From: CBDCRK01 sp965220955
GTDB taxonomy: Bacteria; Desulfobacterota; Binatia; Bin18; CBDCRK01
Direction of reading: 5' to 3'
Assembly: GCA_965220955.1 (NCBI GenBank)
Contig: CBDCRK010000036.1
Coordinates: 186,001 to 250,000 of the forward strand
Length of the DNA stretch: 64,000 nucleotides
The position numbers and the translations under genes were made by a program. Shown here in pieces: positions 52,742-62,038 of this stretch. Within the stretch, counting starts at the first letter, position 1. Each line of letters opens with the position of its first letter. The notes beneath the pieces were generated by a model. The model was not told where the DNA came from, did no database searches, and saw only the letters and a list, made by a program, of their open reading frames with translations.

Positions 52742-54208
52742 TTACTGAGCTAGAAGCTTCTCCACTTCCTTTTCCACCACCGTTCCTTGGAAAAACTCCG
52801 GATTCATTCCTGTCCACAAAGTGACCGGGTTGGTAAACACAAAATCCCGGAAGTCCTCGGGTGTAATCACCTCCTTTTCTACCAGTTCGTAGGCTTCCTC
52901 AGTGACTTCCCTCATATCTGGCACATCCCAGTGTCCTATGTCTGAGCTAAAGACCGCTTTCAACCGGGCCCCAAAGGGATTCACTTTGTGGTTAAAGGCC
53001 GACGCATTCATGGGATCATCGGCTTCACAACCAAAATAGAAGTTGGGCACAAACAGATCCCGGATATCCTCGGCCTTCTCAATCCCGCAGGGGGCCCACT
53101 CATCAAGCATGGCTGGATCTTCCTTGCTGCCCGCTAGAAGACCACCGCTTTTGCCTACTTGGTCCAACTTCCCTTCTACTAGTTTGCCGCCATAGCGCTG
53201 GTAGAGGTCAAGCAGTAGCTCCTTATTCAGATTGGCTGGGTTGTAATTTTCCATGCCCCTGGGATTGCGTTTCTCCCAGTGTCCGATCATATCGGCATAG
53301 AGACTACAGGCCCAGCCCACTCCACATTCCAGAAAGGCAAACTTTAGGGTAGGAAAACGCCGGGTTACTCCGCCCATGAATAAGGCTTTACACAGCGCTT
53401 CACCGGCTGAAGCAAAATGGCCAATGTGGTTGTACATGTAGTTGGAGATAGAGGTACGGCTGCCCCAACCCATGCCAGCCGAATGGAAGGTTGGGGCAAC
53501 CTTTAGTTCCTCACATTTGGCCCATACCGGATCATAGTCATACGCGCTGTCCAGGCAAAAAGTATCCAGCCAGAAGGCATAACGAGTAGCCTCCGGAGCT
53601 TTATTGGCCATGGACGGGACAGGGCGGCGCACATGACCCGCCATCATAATGGCCTTCAGGCCCAGTTCCTTAACAGCATATTCAAGCTCCTCAATGGCTT
53701 CCTGCGGGGTATGCATGGGGATAACGGCCACCGGAATAATACGATCCCTATAGTCTCGAAAAATATCAGCATGGAAAGTGTTCACCGCTCGACAGCCCAC
53801 TTTCCTTAACTCCTCGTCCTCTAAGTGGGGAAAAAACAGGCCCAGAGTAGGGTAGAGAACAGTAACATCCAGACCGATCTCGTCCAAGCGCTCGTGGAGC
53901 AGTTTAGGCAGGCTAGCCGTAGCCCGGTCCAGGGTATTCTTGGTGGGCAACGCCCACCAAGGAGGACGCATAGTCCTGCGCTCGCGACGTTCTTCGGACG
54001 AGAGACGATACCAACTAAAGAAACTACTAAACAAGCCATCTCCTCCCTCTCCAGAACGAAACCGATCAGGGATTTTGCTGCCGCCCACTTGTTTAAAGTA
54101 ATCCATAAGGGCCGGCTGGAATTCCACCGTGTGTCCATCTGAGTCAATTACCGGATGGTCTAGCCGGGCACGAGTGGCCGCTGATTTGGAGGTATGAGTT
54201 GTTGCCAT
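52742..54208 (-). CDS. Amidohydro_2 hydrolase, long paralogue 2
   Basis: A 488-residue paralogue of 47565-49040, started at 54208 because the N-terminus then matches (SAATRARLDHPVIDSDGHTV) and a purine-rich GGGGGAG leader precedes it. It has the same motifs: DSDGHTVEF, AIMMAGHVRRP and VFSSDIGHWDVPDM. It follows an acyl-CoA dehydrogenase gene by 40 bases on the same strand. The two copies differ mainly by conservative changes, so both appear functional and perhaps differ in substrate. Confidence 0.88.
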   Translation of the reverse strand: MATTHTSKSAATRARLDHPVIDSDGHTVEFQPALMDYFKQVGGSKIPDRFRSGEGGDGLFSSFFSWYRLSSEERRERRTMRPPWWALPTKNTLDRATASLPKLLHERLDEIGLDVTVLYPTLGLFFPHLEDEELRKVGCRAVNTFHADIFRDYRDRIIPVAVIPMHTPQEAIEELEYAVKELGLKAIMMAGHVRRPVPSMANKAPEATRYAFWLDTFCLDSAYDYDPVWAKCEELKVAPTFHSAGMGWGSRTSISNYMYNHIGHFASAGEALCKALFMGGVTRRFPTLKFAFLECGVGWACSLYADMIGHWEKRNPRGMENYNPANLNKELLLDLYQRYGGKLVEGKLDQVGKSGGLLAGSKEDPAMLDEWAPCGIEKAEDIRDLFVPNFYFGCEADDPMNASAFNHKVNPFGARLKAVFSSDIGHWDVPDMREVTEEAYELVEKEVITPEDFRDFVFTNPVTLWTGMNPEFFQGTVVEKEVEKLLAQ

Positions 54209-54248
54209 AATATTCTCCCCCTTTTCTTGCCTATATCTGAAAACTACC

Positions 54249-55448
54249 CTACCCTTTGGGCAAGCGCAGAACACGCTCGCCAATAATATTGTGCTGAATC
54301 TCACTCGATCCGGCCGCAATGGTGAAACCCCGCGCCATCAGAGCCCGATGACTCCAGCGTCCCTTTTCGATCGCGCCCAACGAGCCGCGCTCGAGCTGGG
54401 CGTACGGCCCGAGCAACTCGTCCGCAAACATGGCTACCCGCAGGTTGAGCTCGGTAGCGTGCAGTTTACCGAATGAACTTTCCGGTCCCGGCACCCTGCC
54501 CTTGAGCTGGGAGGTGAGGGAACGATAACGGCTGAGCCGCAGGCACAGGGCCTCAATCGCGAACTGGGCCAGCCTCTGGCGCACATACGCATGCTGTGCA
54601 GCAGGCCTACCATCAAACTCGACCTTGCGAGCCAGGTCAATCAGTTCGTTGACTGTGCGTTCCACTGGATGACGGGTGCCACCAGAGACCCGTTCATACA
54701 TCAGGGTGGCAATCGATACCTGCCAGCCCTGGTTGAGCTCACCAACCAGGTTTTTTAGCGGCACCCGCACGTTATCGTAAAACACCTCGTTGAACTCCGA
54801 TTCGCCAGTGATCTGAACCAGCGGCCGGACCGTAATCCCGGGACTGCGCATATCTACCAGCAGGTAAGAGATGCCTTTATGTTTGGGCACGCCCGGATCG
54901 GTCCGCACCAGCAATACCTGCATATGGGCATGCTGGGCCAAGCTGGTCCAGACCTTCTGTCCGTTAATAACAAAATCATCGCCCTCAATAACCGCGCGGG
55001 TTTGTAACCCTGCCAGATCAGAGCCCGCGTTGGGCTCGGAGTAGCCCTGACACCAAATCTCCTCACCGCTGAGCATCTTGGGCAGGTAGCACTGGCGCTG
55101 ATCGTCGGTCCCAAAGAGGATTAAGGTAGGACCAATCCGATCAATGGCCAGCTGGTTGGCACCATAGAGCGGCAGTCCCAGACGCAGGACTTCATCTTGA
55201 TAAATCGCTTGCTCGACCAGCCCCGCACCCGCGCCACCCCACTCCTTGGGCCAGTGGAGCGCAATGTAGCCGGCTTCATAGAGCCGGCGATGCCACTCCA
55301 GCATCCGCTGCCAGCGTGCGTTGCCCTCCTCATTAGCATGGGAGACCCCTTCGCGGCTGGAGCCAAAGACTTCTGCGCTATTGCGCTCCAGCCATTCGCG
55401 CAGCTCAGCCCGAAAGGCTTCCTGCTCGGGGGTATAGTTGAAATCCAT
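54249..55448 (-). CDS. acyl-CoA dehydrogenase
   Basis: A 399-residue flavoenzyme of the acyl-CoA dehydrogenase family. It starts MDFNYTPEQEAFRAELREWL, has CQGYSEPNAGSDLAGLQTRA (FAD and substrate contact) near residues 137-156, and ends with FTIAAGSSEIQHNIIGERVL, the family C-terminal signature. It introduces a 2,3-double bond into acyl-CoA thioesters, and relatives of this length serve steroid or branched-chain acid degradation. It is upstream of the Amidohydro_2 gene in a likely two-gene unit. Confidence 0.92.
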   Translation of the reverse strand: MDFNYTPEQEAFRAELREWLERNSAEVFGSSREGVSHANEEGNARWQRMLEWHRRLYEAGYIALHWPKEWGGAGAGLVEQAIYQDEVLRLGLPLYGANQLAIDRIGPTLILFGTDDQRQCYLPKMLSGEEIWCQGYSEPNAGSDLAGLQTRAVIEGDDFVINGQKVWTSLAQHAHMQVLLVRTDPGVPKHKGISYLLVDMRSPGITVRPLVQITGESEFNEVFYDNVRVPLKNLVGELNQGWQVSIATLMYERVSGGTRHPVERTVNELIDLARKVEFDGRPAAQHAYVRQRLAQFAIEALCLRLSRYRSLTSQLKGRVPGPESSFGKLHATELNLRVAMFADELLGPYAQLERGSLGAIEKGRWSHRALMARGFTIAAGSSEIQHNIIGERVLRLPKG

Positions 55449-55681
55449 GATGTTACCCTCTCTTTATTTCGAGGTGTCTCCTAACTATCAGGAATGATCG
55501 CCAATGACCACATTACGGATGCCCGCAATTTTTTGGCCAGGCTTAACCCTCTCAGCAGAAAGCTTGACACGGCCAGGTAGGGTTACATATCCTGGGACAG
55601 CTGCGTGGGAGTAAAAGAGCAACCTTCTTGCAGATGAGGTCCTGCTTAAAGTTTGACTAGCCAATAGTGAAGGAGCCGGCA

Positions 55682-56731
55682 ATGAATGACATAGCTTTTG
55701 GTTTATTTGATCACCTGGAACGGCGAGAGGAGCCTCTCGAACGGATCTATGAAGGCCGGCTGCAGCTCCTTAGCGTAGCGGATGAGGCAGGGTTTTACTG
55801 CTACCATATTGCCGAACACCACGCGACGCCACTGGGCATGGCCCCCTCGCCAGGAATCTTTCTATCGGCGGTTGCTCAACGTACGCAACGCCTTCACTTT
55901 GGTCCCCTGGTCTACCTGCTGCCACTATACAACCCGTTGCGTCTTATCCAGGAGATCTGCATGCTTGACCAACTAAGCGGCGGCCGTATGGAGATTGGCG
56001 TGGGCCGTGGGGTTTCTCCGTTCGAGCTGGCCTACTATGAGGTCCCTTTCCTCCACTCCCGCGAGATGTTTGAAGAGGCGCTCAGTGTCTTGGTTGCCGG
56101 GCTACGTGAGGAACGACTCTCCCACCGTGGTGAGCACTACCGCTACTCAGATGTCCCCCTAGAGCTTCACCCCCAACAAACCCCTAATCCTCCTTTCTGG
56201 TATGGAGCAGTGGATCAGAAGAGCGTGCTCTTTGCCGCACGCCGGGGGATGCATATGGTAGGGCTGGGCCCTAATCCGGGTTTGAAGAAAATCACAGACC
56301 TGTATCGCGAAGCCCGAGAGCAGCATCGGGACAGCCCAGAGAACCTTAATCCCCATGTGGACAGACCCAAGATCGGAGGGCTGCGCCATATCTATGTGGC
56401 GGAGACTGACCAAGAGGCCGCTGCTGTAGCTCGACCCGCCTATCGCGTATTCTATGCGAACATTGTGAAGTTGTGGCGTGACTTTCAGACGGTCCCCACG
56501 CTCTTTACCGACGACCTCGATATTGCCCGCCAGCACAATGCTATCATTGTTGGATCACCCAGCGCGGTTCAGGACGAGATCGACCGTTTCTTCAAAGAGA
56601 GCGGCTGCAACTACCTGGTGCTGGCGTTTGCCTGGGGTGGCCTGAGCCAGGAACAGTCCCAGCGCTCGCTGGACCTCTTTGCCTCAAAGGTGATGCCCGA
56701 GTTTAAAGTCGCAGGAACAACGGTAGTATGA
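55682..56731 (+). CDS. LLM-class flavin-dependent oxidoreductase with a replaced 3' end
   Basis: A 349-residue luciferase-like protein, started at 55682 after AAGGAG. The N-terminus ends in YCYHIAEHHATPLGMAPSPG (bacterial luciferase-like xAEHHxxxxG), followed by MLDQLSGGRMEIGVGRGVSP. The barrel is complete and LDLFASKVMPEFK closes it. The last seven residues (AGTTVV and stop) come from the duplicated brnTA segment starting at 56711, read in another frame, so the native C-terminus was cut and resealed. The change is at the very end and should not disturb the fold. Confidence 0.88.
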   Translation: MNDIAFGLFDHLERREEPLERIYEGRLQLLSVADEAGFYCYHIAEHHATPLGMAPSPGIFLSAVAQRTQRLHFGPLVYLLPLYNPLRLIQEICMLDQLSGGRMEIGVGRGVSPFELAYYEVPFLHSREMFEEALSVLVAGLREERLSHRGEHYRYSDVPLELHPQQTPNPPFWYGAVDQKSVLFAARRGMHMVGLGPNPGLKKITDLYREAREQHRDSPENLNPHVDRPKIGGLRHIYVAETDQEAAAVARPAYRVFYANIVKLWRDFQTVPTLFTDDLDIARQHNAIIVGSPSAVQDEIDRFFKESGCNYLVLAFAWGGLSQEQSQRSLDLFASKVMPEFKVAGTTVV

Positions 56732-56820
56732 GGCAGAACAATGATTTCAGCACGATTGCACAAACGGCTACGGAAAGATCGTCCCATGGTTTCCGTCACA
56801 CTCCGCATGCCAGAAGATGT
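56711..56820. repeat. 110-base duplicated brnTA segment, copy 2
   Basis: Near-identical to 51853-51962. Inside it an ATG at 56742 reads MISARLHKRLRKDRPMVSVT and TLRMPEDV, the antitoxin N-terminus, then departs after 56820 and stops at 56858, giving a 38-residue stub. The 5' edge supplies the end of the LLM gene. This is the transferred copy. Confidence 0.75.
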
Positions 56821-56879
56821 AAGGGAAGTTGTTAATCTCGCGCTTGAGTTAGTTTAATTTTTAGGCTACCATTAACTCC

Positions 56880-57125
56880 ATGATAAAGCTCAATATTCAC
56901 GAAGCCAAAACACACCTTTCGCGCTATCTCAAAAACCTTGAAGCTGGAGAAACCATTTTGCTGTGCAGACATAACGTCCCCATAGCCGAAATTCGTCCCT
57001 TACCCCAACAGCGCAAAACACCTCGCCCCCTGGGTACGGCCAAAGGTAAAGTACAGGTACCGCCAGAGTTCTTTGAACCACTGCCCGAGGAACTTCTGCG
57101 TGCTTTTGAGGGGCAGGAATCATGA
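56880..57125 (+). CDS. Phd/YefM-family antitoxin
   Basis: An 81-residue antitoxin. KLNIHEAKTHLSRYLKNLEA and ETILLCRHNVPIAEIRPL are the conserved Phd/YefM DNA-binding half; the C-terminal third (PPEFFEPLPEELLRAFEG) would wrap the toxin. It overlaps the toxin gene by four bases. Such pairs repress their own promoter. Confidence 0.9.
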   Translation: MIKLNIHEAKTHLSRYLKNLEAGETILLCRHNVPIAEIRPLPQQRKTPRPLGTAKGKVQVPPEFFEPLPEELLRAFEGQES

Positions 57126-57508
57126 AGGTGCTTGTGGATACGTGCACTTTCCTATGGATGGCCGACGATGCGCCTGAACTCTCCAGGCAAGCGCGAACTA
57201 TTGTCACGGACCCGGATAACGAAGCTTACTTGAGCTCTGCCTCGGCCTGGGAAATTGCCATTAAGCACGCGCTGGGTAGACTCCCGTTGCCAGACTTGCC
57301 GAGACAGTTCATTCCCACACAGCGTACGCTGCTCGCGCTTGCGGCACTGCCGATCGAAGAAGAAGCCGTGTTAGCGCTGGATCGTCTGCCCCCGCTGCAT
57401 CGAGACCCATTTGACCGTTTACTCATATGTCAAGCTCTTGTTCATGGTTTGGTGGTCGTTAGTCCTGACCCCCAGATCCAGCAGTACCTTGTACGGACAT
57501 TGTGGTAG
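57122..57508 (+). CDS. vapC: VapC-type PIN-domain toxin
   Basis: A 128-residue PIN-domain ribonuclease toxin. Acidic active-site residues are D6 in VDTCTFLWM, the Glu in SASAWEIAIKHALG near 44 and the Asp in DPFDRLLICQAL near 99. It forms an intact type II toxin-antitoxin pair with the Phd-like gene, the only complete pair in a window with several broken ones. It is convergent to the hydrolase gene at 57623. Confidence 0.92.
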   Translation: MKVLVDTCTFLWMADDAPELSRQARTIVTDPDNEAYLSSASAWEIAIKHALGRLPLPDLPRQFIPTQRTLLALAALPIEEEAVLALDRLPPLHRDPFDRLLICQALVHGLVVVSPDPQIQQYLVRTLW

Positions 57509-57622
57509 CGGCGGTTCAGCGGAGAGGGCGCTTTTGTGGCGGCCCATCTGCTACCGAGGCATTGGATATCGTACACAAGACTGGGGAGCGTTTTTACGAA
57601 ACCGAGCTGTTGCCGACTTTTT

Positions 57623-58903
57623 CTAGCGCGCCGGAAACCTTTCTCGCAGCCATTCCACAATGATCCGCAGGGTTTCCTTTCTACCTCCCTGGTTAGGTTT
57701 AGATGGAAGCGGAAACCCAAAGTGATCGGCATCAACATGATGAATAGCTTTATCCTGGGCCGGGGATTGCTGGTAGATGGCCTCAGAATCAACCGGATAG
57801 ATGGCATGGTCGCCGGTGTGGTTCACAACCAAAGTAGGAATAGTGATCTTGGGCAGATTCTCCAGCGTGGCAGCGCGGGAAGAGAGTCCTGACCAAGTGG
57901 AGAGCCAGGCCCGCGGAGTCTGATACTTGCCGAAACCGGCTTCCAGGTAGTTAAACAGGTCCGGGCGCGGAGAGAAAAGAGAACCGAAGTCACGGGACGA
58001 AGGGTTAATAGAGGGGTCACAGTAACTCAGGTTGGCCTCGGTACGATGGATAGTCATATAGCGACCCACAAGCGCTCGTCGGCTCAAAAAGGTACGTCGC
58101 TCAAACGGTAGCTGATCAAACTCCGGCTGGCGTACTAGCTCCTGAAAGTATTGTTGCTCCTCGATATAGCAGCGGGCAATGGCATCAATACGGGCCACCC
58201 GCGCCCGTTGGGCCTCACGGTAACGCTGAATAAATTCCTGGCTGTACTTGCTGGGCTCCGGCGGTTCACAAAAGCCGTTAGCCGGATTGTACATGTCAAG
58301 GCTGGGGTCACACGAAAGTGGATCGTTCTCATCCGTTACCGAAGGGTCAATCATGTCTATCATGATCCTCCCCTCACCAAGATGGGCGGCAATATGGATA
58401 ATGCCGTTGGCCGCGGGCATCTGAAACCGGTTAAGGTCATAAGGGTCTCCCGCCGGGGTATGGGTCAGACGGTCCGGCGGGTTGGTGACTGCCTGAGCCT
58501 GGTAAAAAGAGTAGAGGGATCCTCCGCCGCTATTGCCAATAAAAACTACCTGCTCGAATCCCTTAACCTCTTTAAGGAAGCGCAGGCTAGCAGCAATGTC
58601 CGGCAGGAGCATTTCATGGATGCAGGCAATATCGTTGTTTGGCCATCGGCCTTCTTGGCCAAAGGCCGCATAGCCTCCCTCTAATAAATATGGAATGGCA
58701 TAGTGATGGGTCATGTCCGCTCGCGGGTGCATAAGACACACCACCGTCTTTTCTCCCCCTTGGGAGTAAAGCACACCCTTGGATTCCCCTTTATCCTCCG
58801 CTGTAAGAGGAATAATCTCCTGTGTGGTGCCGGAAGGTATCTGGTCAAAAGAAATAAGACTAAACCCAAACGCCGGGTAGCGTGGGAGGCGTGCCATTGC
58901 CAT
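57623..58903 (-). CDS. alpha/beta hydrolase, large
   Basis: A 426-residue alpha/beta hydrolase. The nucleophile is Ser125 in GNSGGGS; the late Asp and His are in NHTGDHAIYP and VDADHFGFP. A large insertion between about 140 and 330 forms a lid domain with many acidic and aromatic residues. There is no signal peptide. It follows the TenA-like gene by 26 bases in a minus-strand run that includes homogentisate dioxygenase, so it may act on an aromatic breakdown product; this is inference. Confidence 0.85.
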   Translation of the reverse strand: MAMARLPRYPAFGFSLISFDQIPSGTTQEIIPLTAEDKGESKGVLYSQGGEKTVVCLMHPRADMTHHYAIPYLLEGGYAAFGQEGRWPNNDIACIHEMLLPDIAASLRFLKEVKGFEQVVFIGNSGGGSLYSFYQAQAVTNPPDRLTHTPAGDPYDLNRFQMPAANGIIHIAAHLGEGRIMIDMIDPSVTDENDPLSCDPSLDMYNPANGFCEPPEPSKYSQEFIQRYREAQRARVARIDAIARCYIEEQQYFQELVRQPEFDQLPFERRTFLSRRALVGRYMTIHRTEANLSYCDPSINPSSRDFGSLFSPRPDLFNYLEAGFGKYQTPRAWLSTWSGLSSRAATLENLPKITIPTLVVNHTGDHAIYPVDSEAIYQQSPAQDKAIHHVDADHFGFPLPSKPNQGGRKETLRIIVEWLRERFPAR

Positions 58904-58929
58904 GTTTGCTTCCTTTCAGATGGTGATCT

Positions 58930-59673
58930 CTATTGCTGCAAATGTACTTGTACGCCCTTCTCTAGACCCATGGCCACGCAATACCCCCCTTCCTGCGCAG
59001 CGCTAAACTTCTCACACCAGGTCTTAATGTTGTCTCGGATCTTCTGCTGGCGTTCCTCGGTAGTGGCATACTCTTGGACCATGTCAAACACTGGCTCACC
59101 ATGAGCCTCAGCCTCACCCATGTGGGCATAGAAAAACCCCAGCTCCTCTCGGCTCAGGCCATACTGCTCCTTAAGCGCCCGCACAAATCCCTTCATTGAG
59201 CCATCACTGCGGGTTTCGCCACCGATCGACATAGCGGCCAGGGTTACCAGACTGTACTCTCTACGGCCCAGCTCGATCACCCACTCTACATAATCTACCG
59301 CCTCTTTAGCCACTACCGGGTGCATGATTTCCTCGTCAGTAGCGCCCAGGGCCTTGGCCAAGCGCATGGAGAGCATCCAGTGGGCGTCGTCGCCTCGACC
59401 CATACCAGTCTCTTCGTCCATCAGGTTCTCCACAATATGACGGCGGATCTTCTGGTCCATGGGTCCTAGTCCGGTGTTAAGAAATATGCCACCAAAAGCA
59501 CGGATGTGCTGGCCGGTAATGTAAAAGAGATTGAGCGCCCACTGTTTGAGCTGCTCACGCGATAGCTCTCCGCTAAGGACAGCCTGGTAAAAACTTGGTC
59601 CCAAGAGCGGTTTTTCGTCTTCGTGTTTAATGTATGTGCGTAGCTCTTGCACAAAGGTATTGGTTGCCGTCAT
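58930..59673 (-). CDS. TenA/PqqC-like (heme-oxygenase-fold) protein
   Basis: A 247-residue helical protein of the same superfamily as 7199-7876. Start at 59673 after AAGGAGGG. Supporting segments are FYQAVLSGELSREQLKQWAL near 29-48, ENLMDEETGMGRGDDAHWML near 85-104 and YAHMGEAEAHGEP near 194-206, with Glu and His in positions typical of the di-iron or PqqC-like branch. It lies between homogentisate dioxygenase and a hydrolase gene. Possible roles are a di-iron oxygenase or a cofactor-handling protein. Confidence 0.8.
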   Translation of the reverse strand: MTATNTFVQELRTYIKHEDEKPLLGPSFYQAVLSGELSREQLKQWALNLFYITGQHIRAFGGIFLNTGLGPMDQKIRRHIVENLMDEETGMGRGDDAHWMLSMRLAKALGATDEEIMHPVVAKEAVDYVEWVIELGRREYSLVTLAAMSIGGETRSDGSMKGFVRALKEQYGLSREELGFFYAHMGEAEAHGEPVFDMVQEYATTEERQQKIRDNIKTWCEKFSAAQEGGYCVAMGLEKGVQVHLQQ

Positions 59674-59709
59674 AAGGAATCCCTCCTTCAATATTAAGAT
59701 ATGTTCCCT

Positions 59710-59817
59710 TTATCCCAGAAATCCTGGCATTATTTTAGTGCCAAACAGCTCCAGCATCTGCTGAGTTTTCTCTGTCCGATGGGCAATATAGGTCACAGCC
59801 GTTCGCGCTCCAAATGA
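59710..59817 (-). pseudogene. C-terminal LLM oxidoreductase remnant after the dioxygenase gene
   Basis: Just past the homogentisate dioxygenase stop, the minus strand reads AHRTEKTQQMLELFGTKIMP and GFLG before TAA. This matches the closing helix of LLM oxidoreductases (SLELFAxxVMPxF), as in the intact gene at 55682 (SLDLFASKVMPEFK). No start or other part remains. Confidence 0.6.
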
Positions 59818-60942
59818 CTATTTCTTCTTACTCCACAAATCTGCATAACCCTGGATCTCTACCTCCTGCGCTTCCGCAGCCATCACCAGCGGCTCCTCAG
59901 TGTCAAGGTTCACTGCCACAAACTCCAACCGCGCGTCCTTTTTCCAGTTCTTGACACTGTTCTCCCATACTCCAGGCTGCGGACCATGGTGCAAACCCTG
60001 GGGATTGAGAGAAAGCACCCCAAAGGGCGTAGTGCCATCTCTTCTGCTTAAGGTGAACTCCCCTGAGTGCACAAAAAAGACCTCATCATAGTCAATATTG
60101 CGATGATACCACGGGACTCGTAAAGCCTCAGGGTCTCCCTCTAGAGGACGCGGAGCAAACGTGCATACTACAAACCCCGGGGCCTGCAGCATACAGTGGG
60201 CACTGGGCGGCAGATGGATTCCTTCGCTCATGAGGGGACGGAAGTCCTTAACATTGAGTTTAAAGACCGACAGCGTTCCTTTCCATCCTACAATGTCCAT
60301 GGGGCAGAAGTCATAAAAAACCGACGTGTACTCCCCCCGCCTCTTTACCCTTAACTCCCACTCCCTACCGTCTTCCCCCACTGGTTCGGGCTCCGGAGTC
60401 TCCAGCACCCCATAGTCAAAGGGCGCATATTGGCCTACTCCGCCTCGCTCCGGAAAGCTCACTTCTCCTCGGGACTGAACAATCAGGGTGAAGTTGTCGC
60501 TGGTGTCCGGCACCACCTGGTAGGTGGTTCCCTTGGGAATCACAAGGTAGTCCCCTTCAACATAGGGCAGCGGACCAAAATCACTCTGCAGGGTCCCCCG
60601 ACCCTTGTGGATGAAATGGATCTCATCCCCATCGCCATTGCGAAAACAAAAAGGCATCGGCTCTGAGCGACGGGAAACAAACAGGGCAACGTCGTTATTG
60701 TAAAGAAGCTTTACCGGCTCTCCCCAGGGAGAGTCCATATCAGTAGGACATAGATCATAGGTATTAAAGGCCCGAGGCTTCAGGGGTCCCTCTATGCGAT
60801 TCCAGTCAGTAGGCGGGTGCAGGTGGTAGAATTGGGTCACCCGGCCATGGAACCCCTGCCGGCCGTGTTCCTCCTCGTAAAGCCCTTCAGGAATAGCAAC
60901 ATGGGCCTGCTTAGGTACTTTTCCCTTAGCATAGTGGTTCAT
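59818..60942 (-). CDS. homogentisate 1,2-dioxygenase family protein
   Basis: A 374-residue cupin-type dioxygenase of the homogentisate dioxygenase family, which opens the homogentisate ring to maleylacetoacetate. Recognisable parts are NNDVALFVSRRSEPMPF, GDEIHFIHKGRGTLQSDFG (first cupin, near 103-121), and the C-terminal iron site WYHRNIDYDEVFFVHSGEF with LNPQGLHHGPQPG. It is shorter than the classical enzyme of about 430 residues, so a related substrate such as hydroxyphenylacetate or gentisate cannot be excluded. SD AAGGAGG is present. Confidence 0.88.
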   Translation of the reverse strand: MNHYAKGKVPKQAHVAIPEGLYEEEHGRQGFHGRVTQFYHLHPPTDWNRIEGPLKPRAFNTYDLCPTDMDSPWGEPVKLLYNNDVALFVSRRSEPMPFCFRNGDGDEIHFIHKGRGTLQSDFGPLPYVEGDYLVIPKGTTYQVVPDTSDNFTLIVQSRGEVSFPERGGVGQYAPFDYGVLETPEPEPVGEDGREWELRVKRRGEYTSVFYDFCPMDIVGWKGTLSVFKLNVKDFRPLMSEGIHLPPSAHCMLQAPGFVVCTFAPRPLEGDPEALRVPWYHRNIDYDEVFFVHSGEFTLSRRDGTTPFGVLSLNPQGLHHGPQPGVWENSVKNWKKDARLEFVAVNLDTEEPLVMAAEAQEVEIQGYADLWSKKK

Positions 60943-61274
60943 GCTTGGCCTCCTTTACTCTACTATGGGGTATGGCTGATAAGGTTATGCTCTTTCCTTC
61001 TTTATCTAGACATCAAATCGCGGTGATCAAGCGGGACAAGATGGGGCAGGCATCGACAACGAGGACCTTTTCCTTCGATGTTTTTTTCCTGTAAGGGCAA
61101 TCCCTGTGGTTGCCCTGGGAGTGGGCAGGCACGGGGGCCTGCCCCTACGCAATATCCTGAAACTAGCGGATTACTTACGCCGCTATATGCTAGAGAATTC
61201 GTCCACTAAGGCCCAAGATTAGGGGAATCAAGAGCCTTGGGGGTCCTGAAGCAAGGCTGGAAGAGATGGCTGTC
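60943..61274. other. gene-free stretch with paired hairpins
   Basis: No coding signal is seen. The middle holds the double-hairpin repeat listed separately; the flanks show nothing I can name. Confidence 0.5.
61094..61146. repeat. double-hairpin REP/MITE-like element
   Basis: AGGGCAA-TCCCTGTGG-TTGCCCT is followed by GGGCAGGC-ACGGGG-GCCTGCCC and CTACG. Paired GC-rich hairpins of this wording recur as small dispersed repeats in many environmental genomes. There is one copy in this window. Confidence 0.6.
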
Positions 61275-61769
61275 TTACTGCCGCATCTGGGCAAAGTAAT
61301 CGGCCAGCCCCCGTTCTCCCTGGGCAAAATCCAGCTTCTCCGTACCCAGGTAGGGGTCAGGCATACGGGCATAATCCTCAGGCTGGTTATCGCAGTACAC
61401 CTCCAGCTCATGCCCGTCAGGATCGTGAAAATACACGCTCTTGCTTACCCCATGGTCGACAGTAAAAGAAATAGATATTCCGCGGGCTTTGAGCTCTTCG
61501 TAGGCGGCACGGAGTTCTTCCTCATCGCTCAGCCGAAAAGCAATATGTGACAGCCCAACCTGGTTAGCCCCAGGAGCCGTAGCCTGCGCCCCTATCTCAA
61601 AAAGGGCTATCTCATGGTGGTCACGCCCATGGCTGGATAAAAAGGCAGCCCTCAATTCCGGCAGCTCTTTCATCAACTGCAGCCCCAGCACCTCGGTGTA
61701 GAACTTGCGCGAACGCTCCAACTCTCGCACCTTGATCACCACATGACCAATTCGATCTGTACGAATCAT
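61275..61769 (-). CDS. VOC-family dioxygenase/glyoxalase-like protein
   Basis: A 164-residue single-module vicinal-oxygen-chelate protein. Metal ligands are probably the His in RIGHVVIKV, the His in GLSHIAFRL and the Glu in DGHELEVYCDN. This is the domain of glyoxalase I, fosfomycin-resistance and extradiol dioxygenase enzymes. It stands upstream of the homogentisate dioxygenase operon on the same strand, across a 330-base gap. SD AAGGAGG is present. Confidence 0.85.
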   Translation of the reverse strand: MIRTDRIGHVVIKVRELERSRKFYTEVLGLQLMKELPELRAAFLSSHGRDHHEIALFEIGAQATAPGANQVGLSHIAFRLSDEEELRAAYEELKARGISISFTVDHGVSKSVYFHDPDGHELEVYCDNQPEDYARMPDPYLGTEKLDFAQGERGLADYFAQMRQ

Positions 61770-62038
61770 ACAACACCTCCTTCTTTTACTACTTTTACTA
61801 TAGGTTTCATCCTAGCTCTTTGTCCCTTCCCTGCTCATAGAGCATCACCCTTCTTGCTGTCAAGGTATATCGGCATGCAGTTGTGGGACAACAACGACGT
61901 GTTCAAGAAATTATTCCTGATCGTCGAGAATGCGGCCAAAGGCTGGGATGGCACGAACCCGGTTCGACCCGGCCCCGGCCTTGCAAAATCACGCAGAATC
62001 AGGAAATACTACGGAGACCTGTGAGGCAGAGTACCCCT

